This document shows positions 9,000 to 17,587 of a DNA stretch of 64,000 nucleotides, in pieces. Each line of letters starts with the position of its first letter. Positions within the stretch are counted from its first letter, which is position 1. The notes under the pieces were generated by a model. The model had not been told where the DNA came from. It made no database searches and was given only the letters and a program-made list of their open reading frames with translations. Made by a program: the position numbers and the translations under genes. The DNA is taken from assembly GCF_900187565.1 (NCBI RefSeq), contig NZ_FYED01000012.1, positions 124,001 to 188,000 on the forward strand. The letters are read 5' to 3'. The DNA comes from Pseudomonas sp. Irchel 3A7. GTDB taxonomy: Bacteria > Pseudomonadota > Gammaproteobacteria > Pseudomonadales > Pseudomonadaceae.

Positions 9000-9971
9000 A
9001 TGCCATCGCTGCCCGTCACCCTGCTCTGCCAATATCACTACGATGCCCTGGACCGCCTGATCGCAAATGCGTCGGCAAACGCGCCAGAGCTGCAGTGTTT
9101 CTACTGCGAAAGCCAACTGACGACCGTGATAACCGCCGCAGCGCACTCCTCCATTGTCCAACACCTCAACCAGTTGTTGGCGCAACAACGGGACGACGGT
9201 AATACCCGCGACACCACGCTATTGGCAACCGATCGACAACGCTCGGTGTTGCAGACGCTCAAGGCCAATCATCCACGACACTCGATCGCCTATTCACCTT
9301 ACGGCCACCGATCTGGTGCCAGCGGATTGCTCAGCCTGCTCGGTTTCAATGGCGAGCGAGCGGATCCGGTGACCGGATACTATTTTTTGGGCAATGGGCA
9401 TCGGGTATTTAATCCGGGTTTGATGCGTTTTATCAGCCCGGACCGCTTGAGTCCATTTGGGAGAGGGGGGATAAATCCATATGCTTATTGCTTGGGAGAT
9501 CCGGTAAACAGGAGTGATCCAAACGGGAAATATTCAAAACTTCTTATCGAGGCAACTCGAATCAGTGGAAAAGTAACGCGTAACGGCAAACTTTACAGAT
9601 ACTCCAACTTATCTCCCGAGGAAGCCCTGAAAACCAACGATAAAATAATAAAATTAGATAAAAAAATCCTGAAAAAAGACCCCATGCAAGCCAAATTCCG
9701 TAAAGATTTCCCTAAAAGCTCCACCAATACCATTTTAAGTTCTAAGGAAGCCTCGTCTCCATCAACTACGAACAATTTCCCGGACGATCAGACAAATTTA
9801 TTCAACTACATCAATAGTGGAGACGCTTCACGCCCAATACTTAATGAAAGCGCTCTCATATCCGCAGCCAGTCAAACTGACACGCATGTTGTCCTCACTA
9901 CCCCACGAATCAACAAGAACCTTGCTAAAGAATACTTAGGTCAAATGAATCGTATAGCGACCCTAAAGTAG
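9000..9971 (+). CDS. Orphan RHS-core protein with variable C-terminal tail
   Basis: The 323-residue product carries one RHS-associated core module (about residues 99-177: SPYGHRSGASGLLSLLGFNGE, then DPVTGYYFLGNG, FISPDRLSPF and PYAYCLGDPVNRSDPNGK). RHS proteins are normally giants of over 1000 residues ending in a toxin domain. Short Pseudomonas relatives with only an N-terminal YHYDALDRL segment plus this core and a diverse tail are known. The tail (from about 9531) is Lys/Asn/Ser-rich and clearly lower in G+C than its neighbours; I do not recognise its fold. The chosen ATG has GGAG 9 nt upstream; the frame is open from 8889. It lies on the opposite strand to all surrounding flagellar genes. 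The 3' end may be frameshifted. No immunity gene follows. Confidence 0.8.
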   Translation: MPSLPVTLLCQYHYDALDRLIANASANAPELQCFYCESQLTTVITAAAHSSIVQHLNQLLAQQRDDGNTRDTTLLATDRQRSVLQTLKANHPRHSIAYSPYGHRSGASGLLSLLGFNGERADPVTGYYFLGNGHRVFNPGLMRFISPDRLSPFGRGGINPYAYCLGDPVNRSDPNGKYSKLLIEATRISGKVTRNGKLYRYSNLSPEEALKTNDKIIKLDKKILKKDPMQAKFRKDFPKSSTNTILSSKEASSPSTTNNFPDDQTNLFNYINSGDASRPILNESALISAASQTDTHVVLTTPRINKNLAKEYLGQMNRIATLK

Positions 9972-10033
9972 AAAAACTGAAAACCGAACAAATGCTGCTT
10001 GACATTAACTTTCGCAAATCCAGAGAAACTTGA
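9972..10033 (+). pseudogene. Possible out-of-frame C-terminal extension of the RHS gene
   Basis: Beyond the stop at 9969-9971, the neighbouring frame reads SDPKVEKLKTEQMLLD and onward to a stop at 10031-10033. This frame is open from 9918. The tail looks protein-like and shares the base composition of the upstream coding part. A one-base indel between about 9918 and 9965 would join the two. It could be chance coding potential in AT-rich DNA. Confidence 0.4.
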
Positions 10034-10099
10034 AAAAGTAACTTCTAAAACCCAACCAGTTCTAGGCGCTATGCAGCTATCCCTGAAGTTACGGTGACA

Positions 10100-11239
10100 T
10101 CAAGAATCGCGCCGCAAATCCGGCGGAATCGGCAAATCATCCTTCAACGGGTCCGGACGCTTGCCCTTGCCCGCCTTGTACTGGCGAATCTGATAGACGT
10201 ACGCCAGCACCTGAGCAACGGCGAGATACAAGCCCCCCGGAATCTCCTGTTCCAACTCCGTGGAGTAGTAAATCGACCGCGCCAGCGCCGGCGATTCCAG
10301 CAGCAGAATTTCGTTGGCCGCCGCAATTTCTCGAATTTTCAACGCGAGGAAGTCACTGCCCTTGGCGATCAGCATCGGCGCGCCGCTCTTGTCCGCGTCG
10401 TACTTCAAAGCCACGGCGTAGTGGGTCGGGTTGGTGATGACCACGTCGGCGTCGGGGATGGCCGCCATCATTCGTCGCTGGGACATTTCCCGTTGCAGTT
10501 GGCGAATCCGTTGCTTGACCTCTGGCCGGCCCTCCTGGTCCTTGTGCTCGTCGCGCACTTCCTGCTTGGTCATTTTCAGTTTCTTGATGCTTTCCCAGAG
10601 CTGGATCGGCACGTCGACGGCGGCGATGATGATCAGCCCGCACGCCATCCACAGGGTACTCCAGCCGACCACTTGCAAACTGTGGGTGATGGCGCGGTCC
10701 AGCGGTTCATGGGCGATGCGCAACAGGTCGTCGATGTCCGCCGACAACACCACCAGCGCCACGAACAGGACGATGAAAAACTTTGCCAGAGCCTTGAGCA
10801 GCTCGGCCACCGCCTTGGCGGAGAACATGCGCTTGAGGCCTGCGCCGGGGTTCATGCGGCTGAATTTGGGGGCCATGGTGCCGGCAGAGAACAGCCAGCC
10901 ACCGAGGGAAATCGGGCCGATCAGCGCGGCCAGCAACAAAGTGATCATCACCGGCTGAACCGCCAGCAAGGCAATCTGCCCGGAGTGCAGCAGGTAAGTA
11001 CCCATCGCCCGTTGATCCAGCACCACGTCCCGCGACAGGGAAAAATTCAGGCGCATCAGGTCCATCATGTCCTGGGCCAGCGCGCCACCGAAAATCAGCA
11101 GCGCGCCCGCGCCGGCGAGCATGATCGCCAGGGTGTTGAGTTCCTTGGAACGGGCAATCTCACCCTTCTCACGGGCGTCCTTTTTCTTTTTCTCCGTGGG
11201 GTCTTCTGTTTTGTCCTGACCGCTCTCGCTCTCAGACAT
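10100..11239 (-). CDS. flhB: Flagellar export switch protein FlhB
   Basis: Switches export from rod/hook to filament substrates. The 379-residue protein has a Lys-rich cytosolic N-terminus (EDPTEKKKKDAREKG), four membrane helices and a C-terminal cytosolic domain containing the autocleavage motif NPTH at residues 270-273. It is the last gene of the fliLMNOPQR-flhB run, beginning 3 nt after fliR. It is followed by the convergent RHS gene rather than flhA. Confidence 0.97.
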   Translation of the reverse strand: MSESESGQDKTEDPTEKKKKDAREKGEIARSKELNTLAIMLAGAGALLIFGGALAQDMMDLMRLNFSLSRDVVLDQRAMGTYLLHSGQIALLAVQPVMITLLLAALIGPISLGGWLFSAGTMAPKFSRMNPGAGLKRMFSAKAVAELLKALAKFFIVLFVALVVLSADIDDLLRIAHEPLDRAITHSLQVVGWSTLWMACGLIIIAAVDVPIQLWESIKKLKMTKQEVRDEHKDQEGRPEVKQRIRQLQREMSQRRMMAAIPDADVVITNPTHYAVALKYDADKSGAPMLIAKGSDFLALKIREIAAANEILLLESPALARSIYYSTELEQEIPGGLYLAVAQVLAYVYQIRQYKAGKGKRPDPLKDDLPIPPDLRRDS

Positions 11240-11242
11240 GAC

Positions 11243-12028
11243 TCAGCGCGCCTTTGCCAGTTCGCGTAAAAACTGCAAGGCCTCGGTGGCCAGCGGTTGA
11301 TACTGATTGAGAATGTCCGCCAGCCCGACCCAGACGATAAACAGCCCGAGCACCAGCGTCAGCGGGAAGCCGATGGAGAAAATGTTCAGTTGCGGCGCCG
11401 CCCGGGTCATCACGCCAAAGGCGATGTTGACCACCAGCAGCGCGGTGATCGCCGGCAGCACCAACAGCAGTGCCGCGCCAAGCACCCAGCCGAGCTTGCC
11501 GGCCAGTTCCCAGAAATGATTGACCATCAAGCCGCTGCCCACCGGCAGCGTGGTGAAACTTTCGGTGAGCACTTCGAACACCACCAGATGACCGTTCATG
11601 GCCAGGAACATCAGCGTCACCAGCATGGTGAAGAACTGCCCGATCACGGCCACCGACACGCCGTTGGTGGGGTCGACCATCGAGGCGAAGCCCATGCCCA
11701 TCTGGATGGCGACGATCTGCCCTGCCACCACGAACGCCTGAAAGAACAATTGCAGGGAGAAACCGAGGATCGCGCCGACGAGGATCTGCTCGCCAATCAG
11801 CATCCACCCGCTCAGGGCCAATGCATTGACCGGGGGCATGGGCGGCAGGCTCGGGGCGATGACCAGGGTAATGGCCAGGGCGAAATACAGGCGGATCCGC
11901 TTGGGTACCAGGGAGGTGCCGAACACCGGCATGACCATCAGCAAGGCGCCGATGCGAAACAGCGGCAACATGAACGCCGCCACCCAGGTACTGATCTGGG
12001 TGTCCGTCAGTTGCAGTAGCGACGACAT
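11243..12028 (-). CDS. fliR: Flagellar export gate protein FliR
   Basis: An integral-membrane subunit of the FliPQR export gate in the MS-ring pore. The 261-residue protein is hydrophobic with about six helices. The segment MGMGFASMVDPTNG is the conserved FliR/SpaR signature. It starts 3 nt after the fliQ stop and ends 3 nt before flhB, so translation is tightly coupled. Confidence 0.96.
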   Translation of the reverse strand: MSSLLQLTDTQISTWVAAFMLPLFRIGALLMVMPVFGTSLVPKRIRLYFALAITLVIAPSLPPMPPVNALALSGWMLIGEQILVGAILGFSLQLFFQAFVVAGQIVAIQMGMGFASMVDPTNGVSVAVIGQFFTMLVTLMFLAMNGHLVVFEVLTESFTTLPVGSGLMVNHFWELAGKLGWVLGAALLLVLPAITALLVVNIAFGVMTRAAPQLNIFSIGFPLTLVLGLFIVWVGLADILNQYQPLATEALQFLRELAKAR

Positions 12029-12031
12029 GGC

Positions 12032-12301
12032 TTAGCCGATGACCTGCGGAATATTGCCGTACAGCTGCAGGATGTATTCCATGAAGGTCTGCACCAGCCA
12101 CGGACCGGCCACGATCAGCGTCACCAGCATCACCAACAGACGCGGGAGGAAGCTCAGGGTCTGTTCGTTGATCTGGGTCGCGGCCTGGAACATCGCCACG
12201 ATCAGGCCGACCAGCAGACTCGGAATGACCAGCACCGCGACCATCAGGGTGGTCAGCCACAAGGCTTCGCGGAAGATGTCGACGGCGACTTCTGGCGTCA
12301 T
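12032..12301 (-). CDS. fliQ: Flagellar export gate protein FliQ
   Basis: A small two-helix membrane subunit (89 residues) of the flagellar export gate. The N-terminus MTPEVAVDIFREALW and the helices LTTLMVAVLVIPSLLVGLIV and LVMLVTLIVAGPWLV are typical. The start overlaps the fliP stop by 4 nt (ATGA). Confidence 0.96.
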   Translation of the reverse strand: MTPEVAVDIFREALWLTTLMVAVLVIPSLLVGLIVAMFQAATQINEQTLSFLPRLLVMLVTLIVAGPWLVQTFMEYILQLYGNIPQVIG

Positions 12302-13056
12302 GGCGAGACACCGCCAAAACTGCTCGCCAGGGTACCGATGATCAGCGCCCAGCCATCGACCAGCACGAACAGCATGATTTTGAACGGCAGGGAAATGATC
12401 AGCGGCGACAGCATCATCATACCCATGGCCATCAGCACACTGGCCACGACCAGGTCGATGATCAGGAACGGGATGAAGATCATGAAGCCGATCTGGAACG
12501 CGGTTTTCAGCTCCGAGGTCACGAACGCCGGCACCAGAATGGTCAACGGCGCCTGATCCGGCGAAGCAATATCGGTGCGCTTGGACAGGCGCATGAACAG
12601 CTCCAGATCACTGGTGCGGGTCTGGGCGAGCATGAAGTCCTTGATCGGCACCTGGGCCTTGGCCACCGCATCCTGGGCGGTCATTTTTTCCGCGAGATAC
12701 GGTTGCAAGGCGTCCTGGTTAACCCGATCGAACACCGGCGCCATGATGAACAGGGTCAGGAACAACGCCATGCCCGTGAGGATCTGGTTCGACGGTGTCT
12801 GTTGCAGGCCCAGGGCCTGGCGCAGGATCGAGAAGACGATGATGATCCGGGTGAAACTGGTCATCAGCATGACGAACGCCGGAATGAAACTCAGCGCGGT
12901 CATGATCAGCAGGATTTGCAGGCTGACCGAGTATTCCTGGGCACCCTCGGCATTGGTGCCCAGGGTGATGGCCGGGATCGACAACGGATCGGCGGCGAAC
13001 GCCAGCGGCGCGGCCAGCAGCAGGGCCAGCGTCAAGACGATGCGTAACGCACCCAT
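12298..13056 (-). CDS. fliP: Flagellar export gate protein FliP
   Basis: A core membrane subunit of the export gate, synthesised with a cleavable signal (MGALRIVLTLALLLAAPLAFAA). The 252-residue protein has the FliP signatures FSILRQALGLQQTPSNQ and PFLIIDLVVASVLMAMGMMM. Its ATG shares one base with the fliO stop (TAATG) and its end overlaps fliQ. Confidence 0.97.
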   Translation of the reverse strand: MGALRIVLTLALLLAAPLAFAADPLSIPAITLGTNAEGAQEYSVSLQILLIMTALSFIPAFVMLMTSFTRIIIVFSILRQALGLQQTPSNQILTGMALFLTLFIMAPVFDRVNQDALQPYLAEKMTAQDAVAKAQVPIKDFMLAQTRTSDLELFMRLSKRTDIASPDQAPLTILVPAFVTSELKTAFQIGFMIFIPFLIIDLVVASVLMAMGMMMLSPLIISLPFKIMLFVLVDGWALIIGTLASSFGGVSP

Positions 13057-13505
13057 TACTTCTTATCCTTCTGATCCTTGCCGAGTATCTTCAACAGATG
13101 CTGGGCAAACTCCGGAGTCGCTTTGTCGGCGGTGGTCGGCACTTCAATGGGCTCTTTGAGCACATGCAGCGCAGTGATCGTGCCAGGGCTCAGGCCGAGC
13201 AGGATCTGCTCGTTGCCGACTTGCACCAGCATCAGCCGGTCACGCGGACCGAGGGCACGGGAACCGATCAGCTCGATCACCTGCCCCTTGCCCGCGGGAC
13301 CTGCCTGCTGGACCCGGCGCAACAGCCAGGCGAGGAAGAAGATCAACCCCAGCACCAGCAACAAACCCAGCACAAGCTGCGTCAATTGCCCGGCCACTCC
13401 GCTGCTGGCCACCGGCGCAGCGGCGGCCGTAGCGGTTGTTGCGACAGGCTCGACCGCCAACACACTGAACGGCAACGCCCACAGGCTCCAAAGAAGCTTT
13501 TTCAC
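13056..13505 (-). CDS. fliO: Flagellar protein FliO
   Basis: A bitopic membrane protein thought to help assemble the FliP ring. The 149-residue product has an N-terminal signal-like segment, an Ala-rich stretch, one strong membrane helix (LTQLVLGLLLVLGLIFFLAW) and a cytosolic domain with IELIGSRALGPRDRLMLVQV. It directly abuts fliN and overlaps fliP by one base. Confidence 0.94.
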   Translation of the reverse strand: MKKLLWSLWALPFSVLAVEPVATTATAAAAPVASSGVAGQLTQLVLGLLLVLGLIFFLAWLLRRVQQAGPAGKGQVIELIGSRALGPRDRLMLVQVGNEQILLGLSPGTITALHVLKEPIEVPTTADKATPEFAQHLLKILGKDQKDKK

Positions 13506-13964
13506 TCAGCGCAGCTTCTTGATGCGTTCGCTTGGGCTAATCACGTCAGTCAGGCGGATGCCGAACTTTTCGTTGACCACCACCACTTCGCCATGGGCGA
13601 TCAGCGTGCCGTTGACCAGCACGTCCAGTGGCTCACCGGCCAGGCGATCGAGCTCGATCACCGAACCCTGGTTGAGTTGCAACAGGTTGCGAATGTTGAT
13701 GTCGGTGCTGCCCACTTCCATGGAGATCGACACCGGGATATCGAGGATCACGTCCAGATTCGGGCCTTCGAGGGTGACCGGATCGTTGTTTCTCGGCACG
13801 CTGCCGAACTCTTCCATCGCCAGGCGATTGGAAGACGAACCGGAAGCATCGGCTGCCAGCAGTGCATCGATGTCGGCCTGTCCGCCGTCGCCGGATTCTT
13901 CCAGGGCCGCAGCCCACTCGTCAGCCAGCGCCTGGTCGTCCTGGTTATTCATATCGTCAGCCAT
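13506..13964 (-). CDS. fliN: Flagellar motor switch protein FliN
   Basis: A C-ring component that controls rotation with FliM and FliG. The 152-residue protein has an acidic N-terminus and a C-terminal SpoA domain (VILDIPVSISMEVG, then LDVLVNGTLIAHGEVVVVNEKFGIRLTD). The ATG at 13964 (MADDMNNQDD) has GAGGA 8 nt upstream; the frame is open 7 codons further. Confidence 0.96.
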   Translation of the reverse strand: MADDMNNQDDQALADEWAAALEESGDGGQADIDALLAADASGSSSNRLAMEEFGSVPRNNDPVTLEGPNLDVILDIPVSISMEVGSTDINIRNLLQLNQGSVIELDRLAGEPLDVLVNGTLIAHGEVVVVNEKFGIRLTDVISPSERIKKLR

Positions 13965-14030
13965 CAAATTGTCCTCGGCGAGCAACTGCTCAGTCAGAAG
14001 CAGTCATTTCAAATAGGGTTGGAGCGCCGG

Positions 14031-14999
14031 TCAGCGGCGCTCAATCGGCTCGATCACCTGCAACGCAAGGTTGCCTTTGTGCGAGCCCATCTTGACCTTG
14101 AAGGCCGGTACGCCGTTGGCGCGCATGATCATGTCTTCCGGCATTTCCACCGGGATGATGTCCCCCGGCTGCATGTGCAGGATGTCACGCAGCTTCAACT
14201 GGCGACGGGCCACCGTGGCACCGATCGGCACGTCGACATCCAGCACGTCCTGACGCAGGGCATTGACCCAGCGTTCGTCCTGATCGTCGAGGTCCGACTG
14301 GAAGCCGGCGTCGAGCATTTCGCGCACCGGCTCGATCATCGAATACGGCATGGTCACGTGCAGGTCACCGCCACCGCCATCGAGTTCGATGTGGAAGGTC
14401 GACACCACAATGGCTTCGCTCGGGCCGACGATGTTGGCCATGGCCGGGTTCACTTCCGAGTTGATGTACTCGAAGTTCACTTCCATGATCGCCTGCCAGG
14501 CTTCCTTCAAGTCAATGAAGGCCTGCTCCAGCACCATGCGCACCACGCGCAGTTCGGTCGGGGTGAATTCACGCCCTTCGATCTTGGCGTGACGGCCGTC
14601 GCCGCCGAAGAAGTTGTCCACCAGCTTGAACACCAGCTTGGCGTCGAGGATGAACAGCGCGGTGCCGCGCAGCGGTTTGATCTTGACCAGGTTGAGACTG
14701 GTCGGCACGTACAGCGAGTGCACGTATTCGCCGAACTTCATCACCTGCACGCCACCGACCGCCACGTCTGCCGAACGGCGCAGCATGTTGAACATGCTGA
14801 TGCGCGTGTAGCGGGCGAAACGTTCGTTGATCATCTCCAGGGTCGGCATGCGTCCACGGACGATGCGATCCTGGCTGGTCAGGTCGTAGCTTTTGACGGT
14901 GCCGGGTTCGGCAGCGTTATCGGTCTGTACCAGACCATCGTCCACGCCATGCAACAGCGCGTCGATTTCATCCTGGGACAGCAGGTCCTGCACGGCCAT
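14031..14999 (-). CDS. fliM: Flagellar motor switch protein FliM
   Basis: The C-ring subunit that binds CheY-P. The 322-residue protein begins with the CheY-binding peptide DLLSQDEIDALLHGV, followed by the CheC-like middle domain and a C-terminal SpoA domain (RQLKLRDILHMQPGDIIPVEMP). It starts 9 nt after fliL, within the fliL operon. Confidence 0.97.
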   Translation of the reverse strand: MAVQDLLSQDEIDALLHGVDDGLVQTDNAAEPGTVKSYDLTSQDRIVRGRMPTLEMINERFARYTRISMFNMLRRSADVAVGGVQVMKFGEYVHSLYVPTSLNLVKIKPLRGTALFILDAKLVFKLVDNFFGGDGRHAKIEGREFTPTELRVVRMVLEQAFIDLKEAWQAIMEVNFEYINSEVNPAMANIVGPSEAIVVSTFHIELDGGGGDLHVTMPYSMIEPVREMLDAGFQSDLDDQDERWVNALRQDVLDVDVPIGATVARRQLKLRDILHMQPGDIIPVEMPEDMIMRANGVPAFKVKMGSHKGNLALQVIEPIERR

Positions 15000-15008
15000 G
15001 TCGTGTTC

Positions 15009-15509
15009 CTACTGCAGTACGAAATTAGTGAAAAGCAACTGTTCGACGACCACTTTGCCGAGCTCTTTCTGCGCCACTTCCTGGACGCTGGCCGTGGCTT
15101 TCTGACGCAGCATTTCCTGGCCGACCGGCGACGCGAGCGTGGCGAAGTCCTGCCCGGAGAACAGCATGACCAGGTTATTGCGGATCACCGGCATGTGAAT
15201 CTTGAGCGCATCCAGGTCCCCCTGATTGCGCGCAAGCATGGTGATGCTCACCTGCATGTAGCGCTGACGGCCGTTCTGGTTGTAGTTGGCAACAAACGCA
15301 GGCGCCATGGACTCGAAAATCGCCGGTTGCTTACCCACCGGAGCGATTTCAGCCGCGGCGGCAGGCTTGCTCTGGGCGCTGTGCATGAAGTACCAGGTCG
15401 CCCCCACGGACAAACCGATCGCCAGCAGCAAGGCCAGCACGATCACGATAATCAGCTTGATTTTGCCTTTGGTTGCGGGGTCTTTTACTGCTGCGTCGCT
15501 CTTCGCCAT
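15009..15509 (-). CDS. fliL: Flagellar basal body protein FliL
   Basis: An inner-membrane protein associated with the stators near the basal body. The 166-residue product has a Lys-rich cytosolic tail, one membrane helix (LIIVIVLALLLAIGLSVGATW) and a periplasmic domain ending in FTNFVLQ. It is first in fliLMNOPQR-flhB and has a sigma-54-like promoter about 50 nt upstream. Confidence 0.95.
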   Translation of the reverse strand: MAKSDAAVKDPATKGKIKLIIVIVLALLLAIGLSVGATWYFMHSAQSKPAAAAEIAPVGKQPAIFESMAPAFVANYNQNGRQRYMQVSITMLARNQGDLDALKIHMPVIRNNLVMLFSGQDFATLASPVGQEMLRQKATASVQEVAQKELGKVVVEQLLFTNFVLQ

Positions 15510-15558
15510 GCCAATAATCCGTCACTATTCGGGTTTTCACAGTCGCACGGATAGGCAA

Positions 15559-15576
15559 GAGCAAGTGTTATGCCAG
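15559..15576 (-). promoter_or_regulatory. Sigma-54 promoter candidate for fliL operon
   Basis: The minus-strand sequence TGGCATAACACTTGCT matches TGGCAYR-N4-TTGCW, with exact GG-N10-GC spacing (15561-15574). It lies about 50 nt upstream of the fliL ATG. Confidence 0.8.
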
Positions 15577-15634
15577 AAGTGTTGGGAGGGAGATGGGTGG
15601 ACCGCAAGCGATCCGAAGAACACCACAAGCCCCT

Positions 15635-15723
15635 TGTGGGAGCGAGCCTGCTCGCGAAAGCAATCTGTCAGTTACCTAAAAGGTGTCTGATCTGGCGCCT
15701 TCGCGAGCAGGCTCGCTCCCACA
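15635..15723. repeat. REP inverted pair 2
   Basis: Inverted REP units at 15635-15658 and 15700-15723 between fliL and fliK, upstream of the fliL promoter and just after the fliK stop. Confidence 0.92.
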
Positions 15724-15743
15724 GGGTTGGGTGTTTGGTTTGA

Positions 15744-17105
15744 TCAGGCGTAGTAGTCAACGGCGCTGGAGCCGATCACGCTGGTCACCGGCGCGGCCAC
15801 TTCGGCAACGCTTGGGGTCAGCTCGTCATTCATTGAATCAAGGCGGCCACCGCTGGCACTGGCTCGCCCGCCCTGACTCTGCTGAGCCTGCTCCTGCCCC
15901 TGCTGCGACCCCCGGGACTGGTCGGAGACGTTGACGTCGACCTGGCCCATGCCCTGTTGCGCGAACATGTCCCGCAGGCGATGAACCTGGCCGTCCAGCG
16001 CCTCGCGAACGCTTGGGTGTGCGCTCATGAACGTCACCTGGGTCTGCTGGTCCGGCACCATGTTCACACGAATGTCGAGGCGCCCCAGTTCAGCCGGTTG
16101 CAACTGGATGTCAGCCGCCTTGAGGTTGGCGCTGGACAGGTACATGACCCGATTCACCACTTCCTCGGTCCAGCCGCTCTGATGCATGGCAATCGGCTGG
16201 TTCACCGGCAAGGCATTGGCGGTTTTCGGCGTGGCCGCTTGCGTCAATGCCGCCAGGCGGTTGGCGAAATCGTCGACCCGGGTATCGCTGCTGGCCGATG
16301 TGAGATCCTTGAGCCCCGCATCGATCAGGCCGCTGAACGCCTTGTCGCCACCCTGGCTGGTGCTGTCCTTGCCGGCCTGCACATCGAGCATGTTGGCCAT
16401 GCCGGCGGCAAAGTTCTGCGCCGAGGTCTGCTCACCATCGGCCTGGGCCTGGGCAGGTGTCGCTGCGGCTTTGGGTTGTGCCTGGCTGGATGCGGAAACG
16501 TGGCCGCTCTGCTCCATGGCCATGCGCACGGCGGGCAGCGCGTCGAGCGGATCGGCTTCGGGGTCGAAATCGGTTTCGGTGGTGGCGGCGGCCGCTGACA
16601 CTGGCAAGGTGACAGCCGCGGCCACCGGGGCCTGAACCTGCAGCTGTGCGGCATCGACCACGGGCGGTGTTGCCGGAACCGGCACAGCGACCGTTGGTTG
16701 CACGACTTGCAGTAAAGCAGGGTCGAGCGTCGGGTCGACAGGCGCTGCATCGGCAACCGGCGTCTGCGTAGTGTCCGCCGATTCATCGCTCGTCTTATCG
16801 TCAACCTGCGCCGGTTTATCGGCGGGCAAGGTTTTGCCGCTATCGGCAACGACCGGTTCCGGGGCGGCAGATTTGTCGTCAGCGACATCCTTCTTGCCGG
16901 TGCTGTCCGCCGCTTTGTCACGGGCCGGCTTGGCCGAACCATCAGCCGCTGCAACAGGTTTGCTCTGCGCCTGCTTGGCGTACACCTGAGCGAAGCTGGA
17001 AGCCTTGTCCCCGGGCTCAGCGGACAGCGCCGTGGAATTGGCGGAGGCGGCTTGAGTCTTGGCCTGCGCGGCGGCCTGAAGAAGCAAATTGGGGGTAACG
17101 GGCAT
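15744..17105 (-). CDS. fliK: Flagellar hook-length control protein FliK
   Basis: A secreted ruler that measures the hook and triggers the FlhB specificity switch. The 453-residue protein has a low-complexity Ala/Pro/Asp-rich first two thirds and a compact C-terminal Flg_hook domain (about residues 300-390: IQLQPAELGRLDIRVNMV, then QTQVTFMSAHPSVREAL). It is preceded by a good sigma-54 promoter match and followed by a REP pair. Confidence 0.95.
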   Translation of the reverse strand: MPVTPNLLLQAAAQAKTQAASANSTALSAEPGDKASSFAQVYAKQAQSKPVAAADGSAKPARDKAADSTGKKDVADDKSAAPEPVVADSGKTLPADKPAQVDDKTSDESADTTQTPVADAAPVDPTLDPALLQVVQPTVAVPVPATPPVVDAAQLQVQAPVAAAVTLPVSAAAATTETDFDPEADPLDALPAVRMAMEQSGHVSASSQAQPKAAATPAQAQADGEQTSAQNFAAGMANMLDVQAGKDSTSQGGDKAFSGLIDAGLKDLTSASSDTRVDDFANRLAALTQAATPKTANALPVNQPIAMHQSGWTEEVVNRVMYLSSANLKAADIQLQPAELGRLDIRVNMVPDQQTQVTFMSAHPSVREALDGQVHRLRDMFAQQGMGQVDVNVSDQSRGSQQGQEQAQQSQGGRASASGGRLDSMNDELTPSVAEVAAPVTSVIGSSAVDYYA

Positions 17106-17154
17106 TTAACGGTCTCCGCTGCACTGGGATCGTAGGTACAGTTGGGAGAGTTGG

Positions 17155-17172
17155 CTGCAAAGGTCGAGCCAG
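17155..17172 (-). promoter_or_regulatory. Sigma-54 promoter candidate for fliK
   Basis: The minus-strand sequence TGGCTCGACCTTTGCA (GG-N10-GC at 17157-17170) lies about 50 nt upstream of the fliK ATG. It is close to the TGGCACG-N4-TTGCA consensus. Confidence 0.75.
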
Positions 17173-17188
17173 TTTTGTCCGATCGTAA

Positions 17189-17557
17189 TTAATACGGCCG
17201 AACGGTCGCGATGGCAGAGAGCGAACGCTGTCGCTCGTCTTCATAAAGTGGCCGGACCAAGGCGAATTCGCGGGCGATTTCAGCGACCAGCGTTTCAATG
17301 GCGGAAAAGTTTCGCTCTTTGGCCTGTTGCTCCAGGTCATGACACAGTTCGGCCAGGCGAATCGCGCCCATGTTGCTGCTGCTGCCCTTGAAGCTATGCG
17401 CAGTCTCGAGAATCCGAGTGACATCGCCAGCTACAGTCAATTGCTGCAACCGCTCTTCGCAGTCCGCGAGGAAGGTTTCGACCAACGTCGAAAACTCATC
17501 CTCCATGACTTCCCGCAATGCACTGAGCACGTCCGGGTCCAGATGTTTGTCAGTCAC
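17189..17557 (-). CDS. hptB: Histidine phosphotransfer protein HptB
   Basis: A 122-residue Hpt domain. In P. aeruginosa, HptB receives phosphate from several hybrid sensor kinases and passes it to HsbR, linking to swarming, biofilm and the Gac/Rsm pathway. The phospho-accepting residue is His54 in TAHSFKGSSSNMG. The GTG start at 17557 has GGAG 7 nt upstream. It follows hsbR by 30 nt, so the three genes hsbA-hsbR-hptB look like one unit placed between fliJ and fliK. Confidence 0.9.
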   Translation of the reverse strand: MTDKHLDPDVLSALREVMEDEFSTLVETFLADCEERLQQLTVAGDVTRILETAHSFKGSSSNMGAIRLAELCHDLEQQAKERNFSAIETLVAEIAREFALVRPLYEDERQRSLSAIATVRPY

Positions 17558-17587
17558 TTGCTCACTCCTTGATCAAGAATGCGCGGA

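Noticed and set aside
13098..15554. An 818-codon plus-strand open frame across fliO-fliL
   Set aside because: It covers several well-identified minus-strand genes and its product (His, Gln, Arg, Asp-rich) has no domain.
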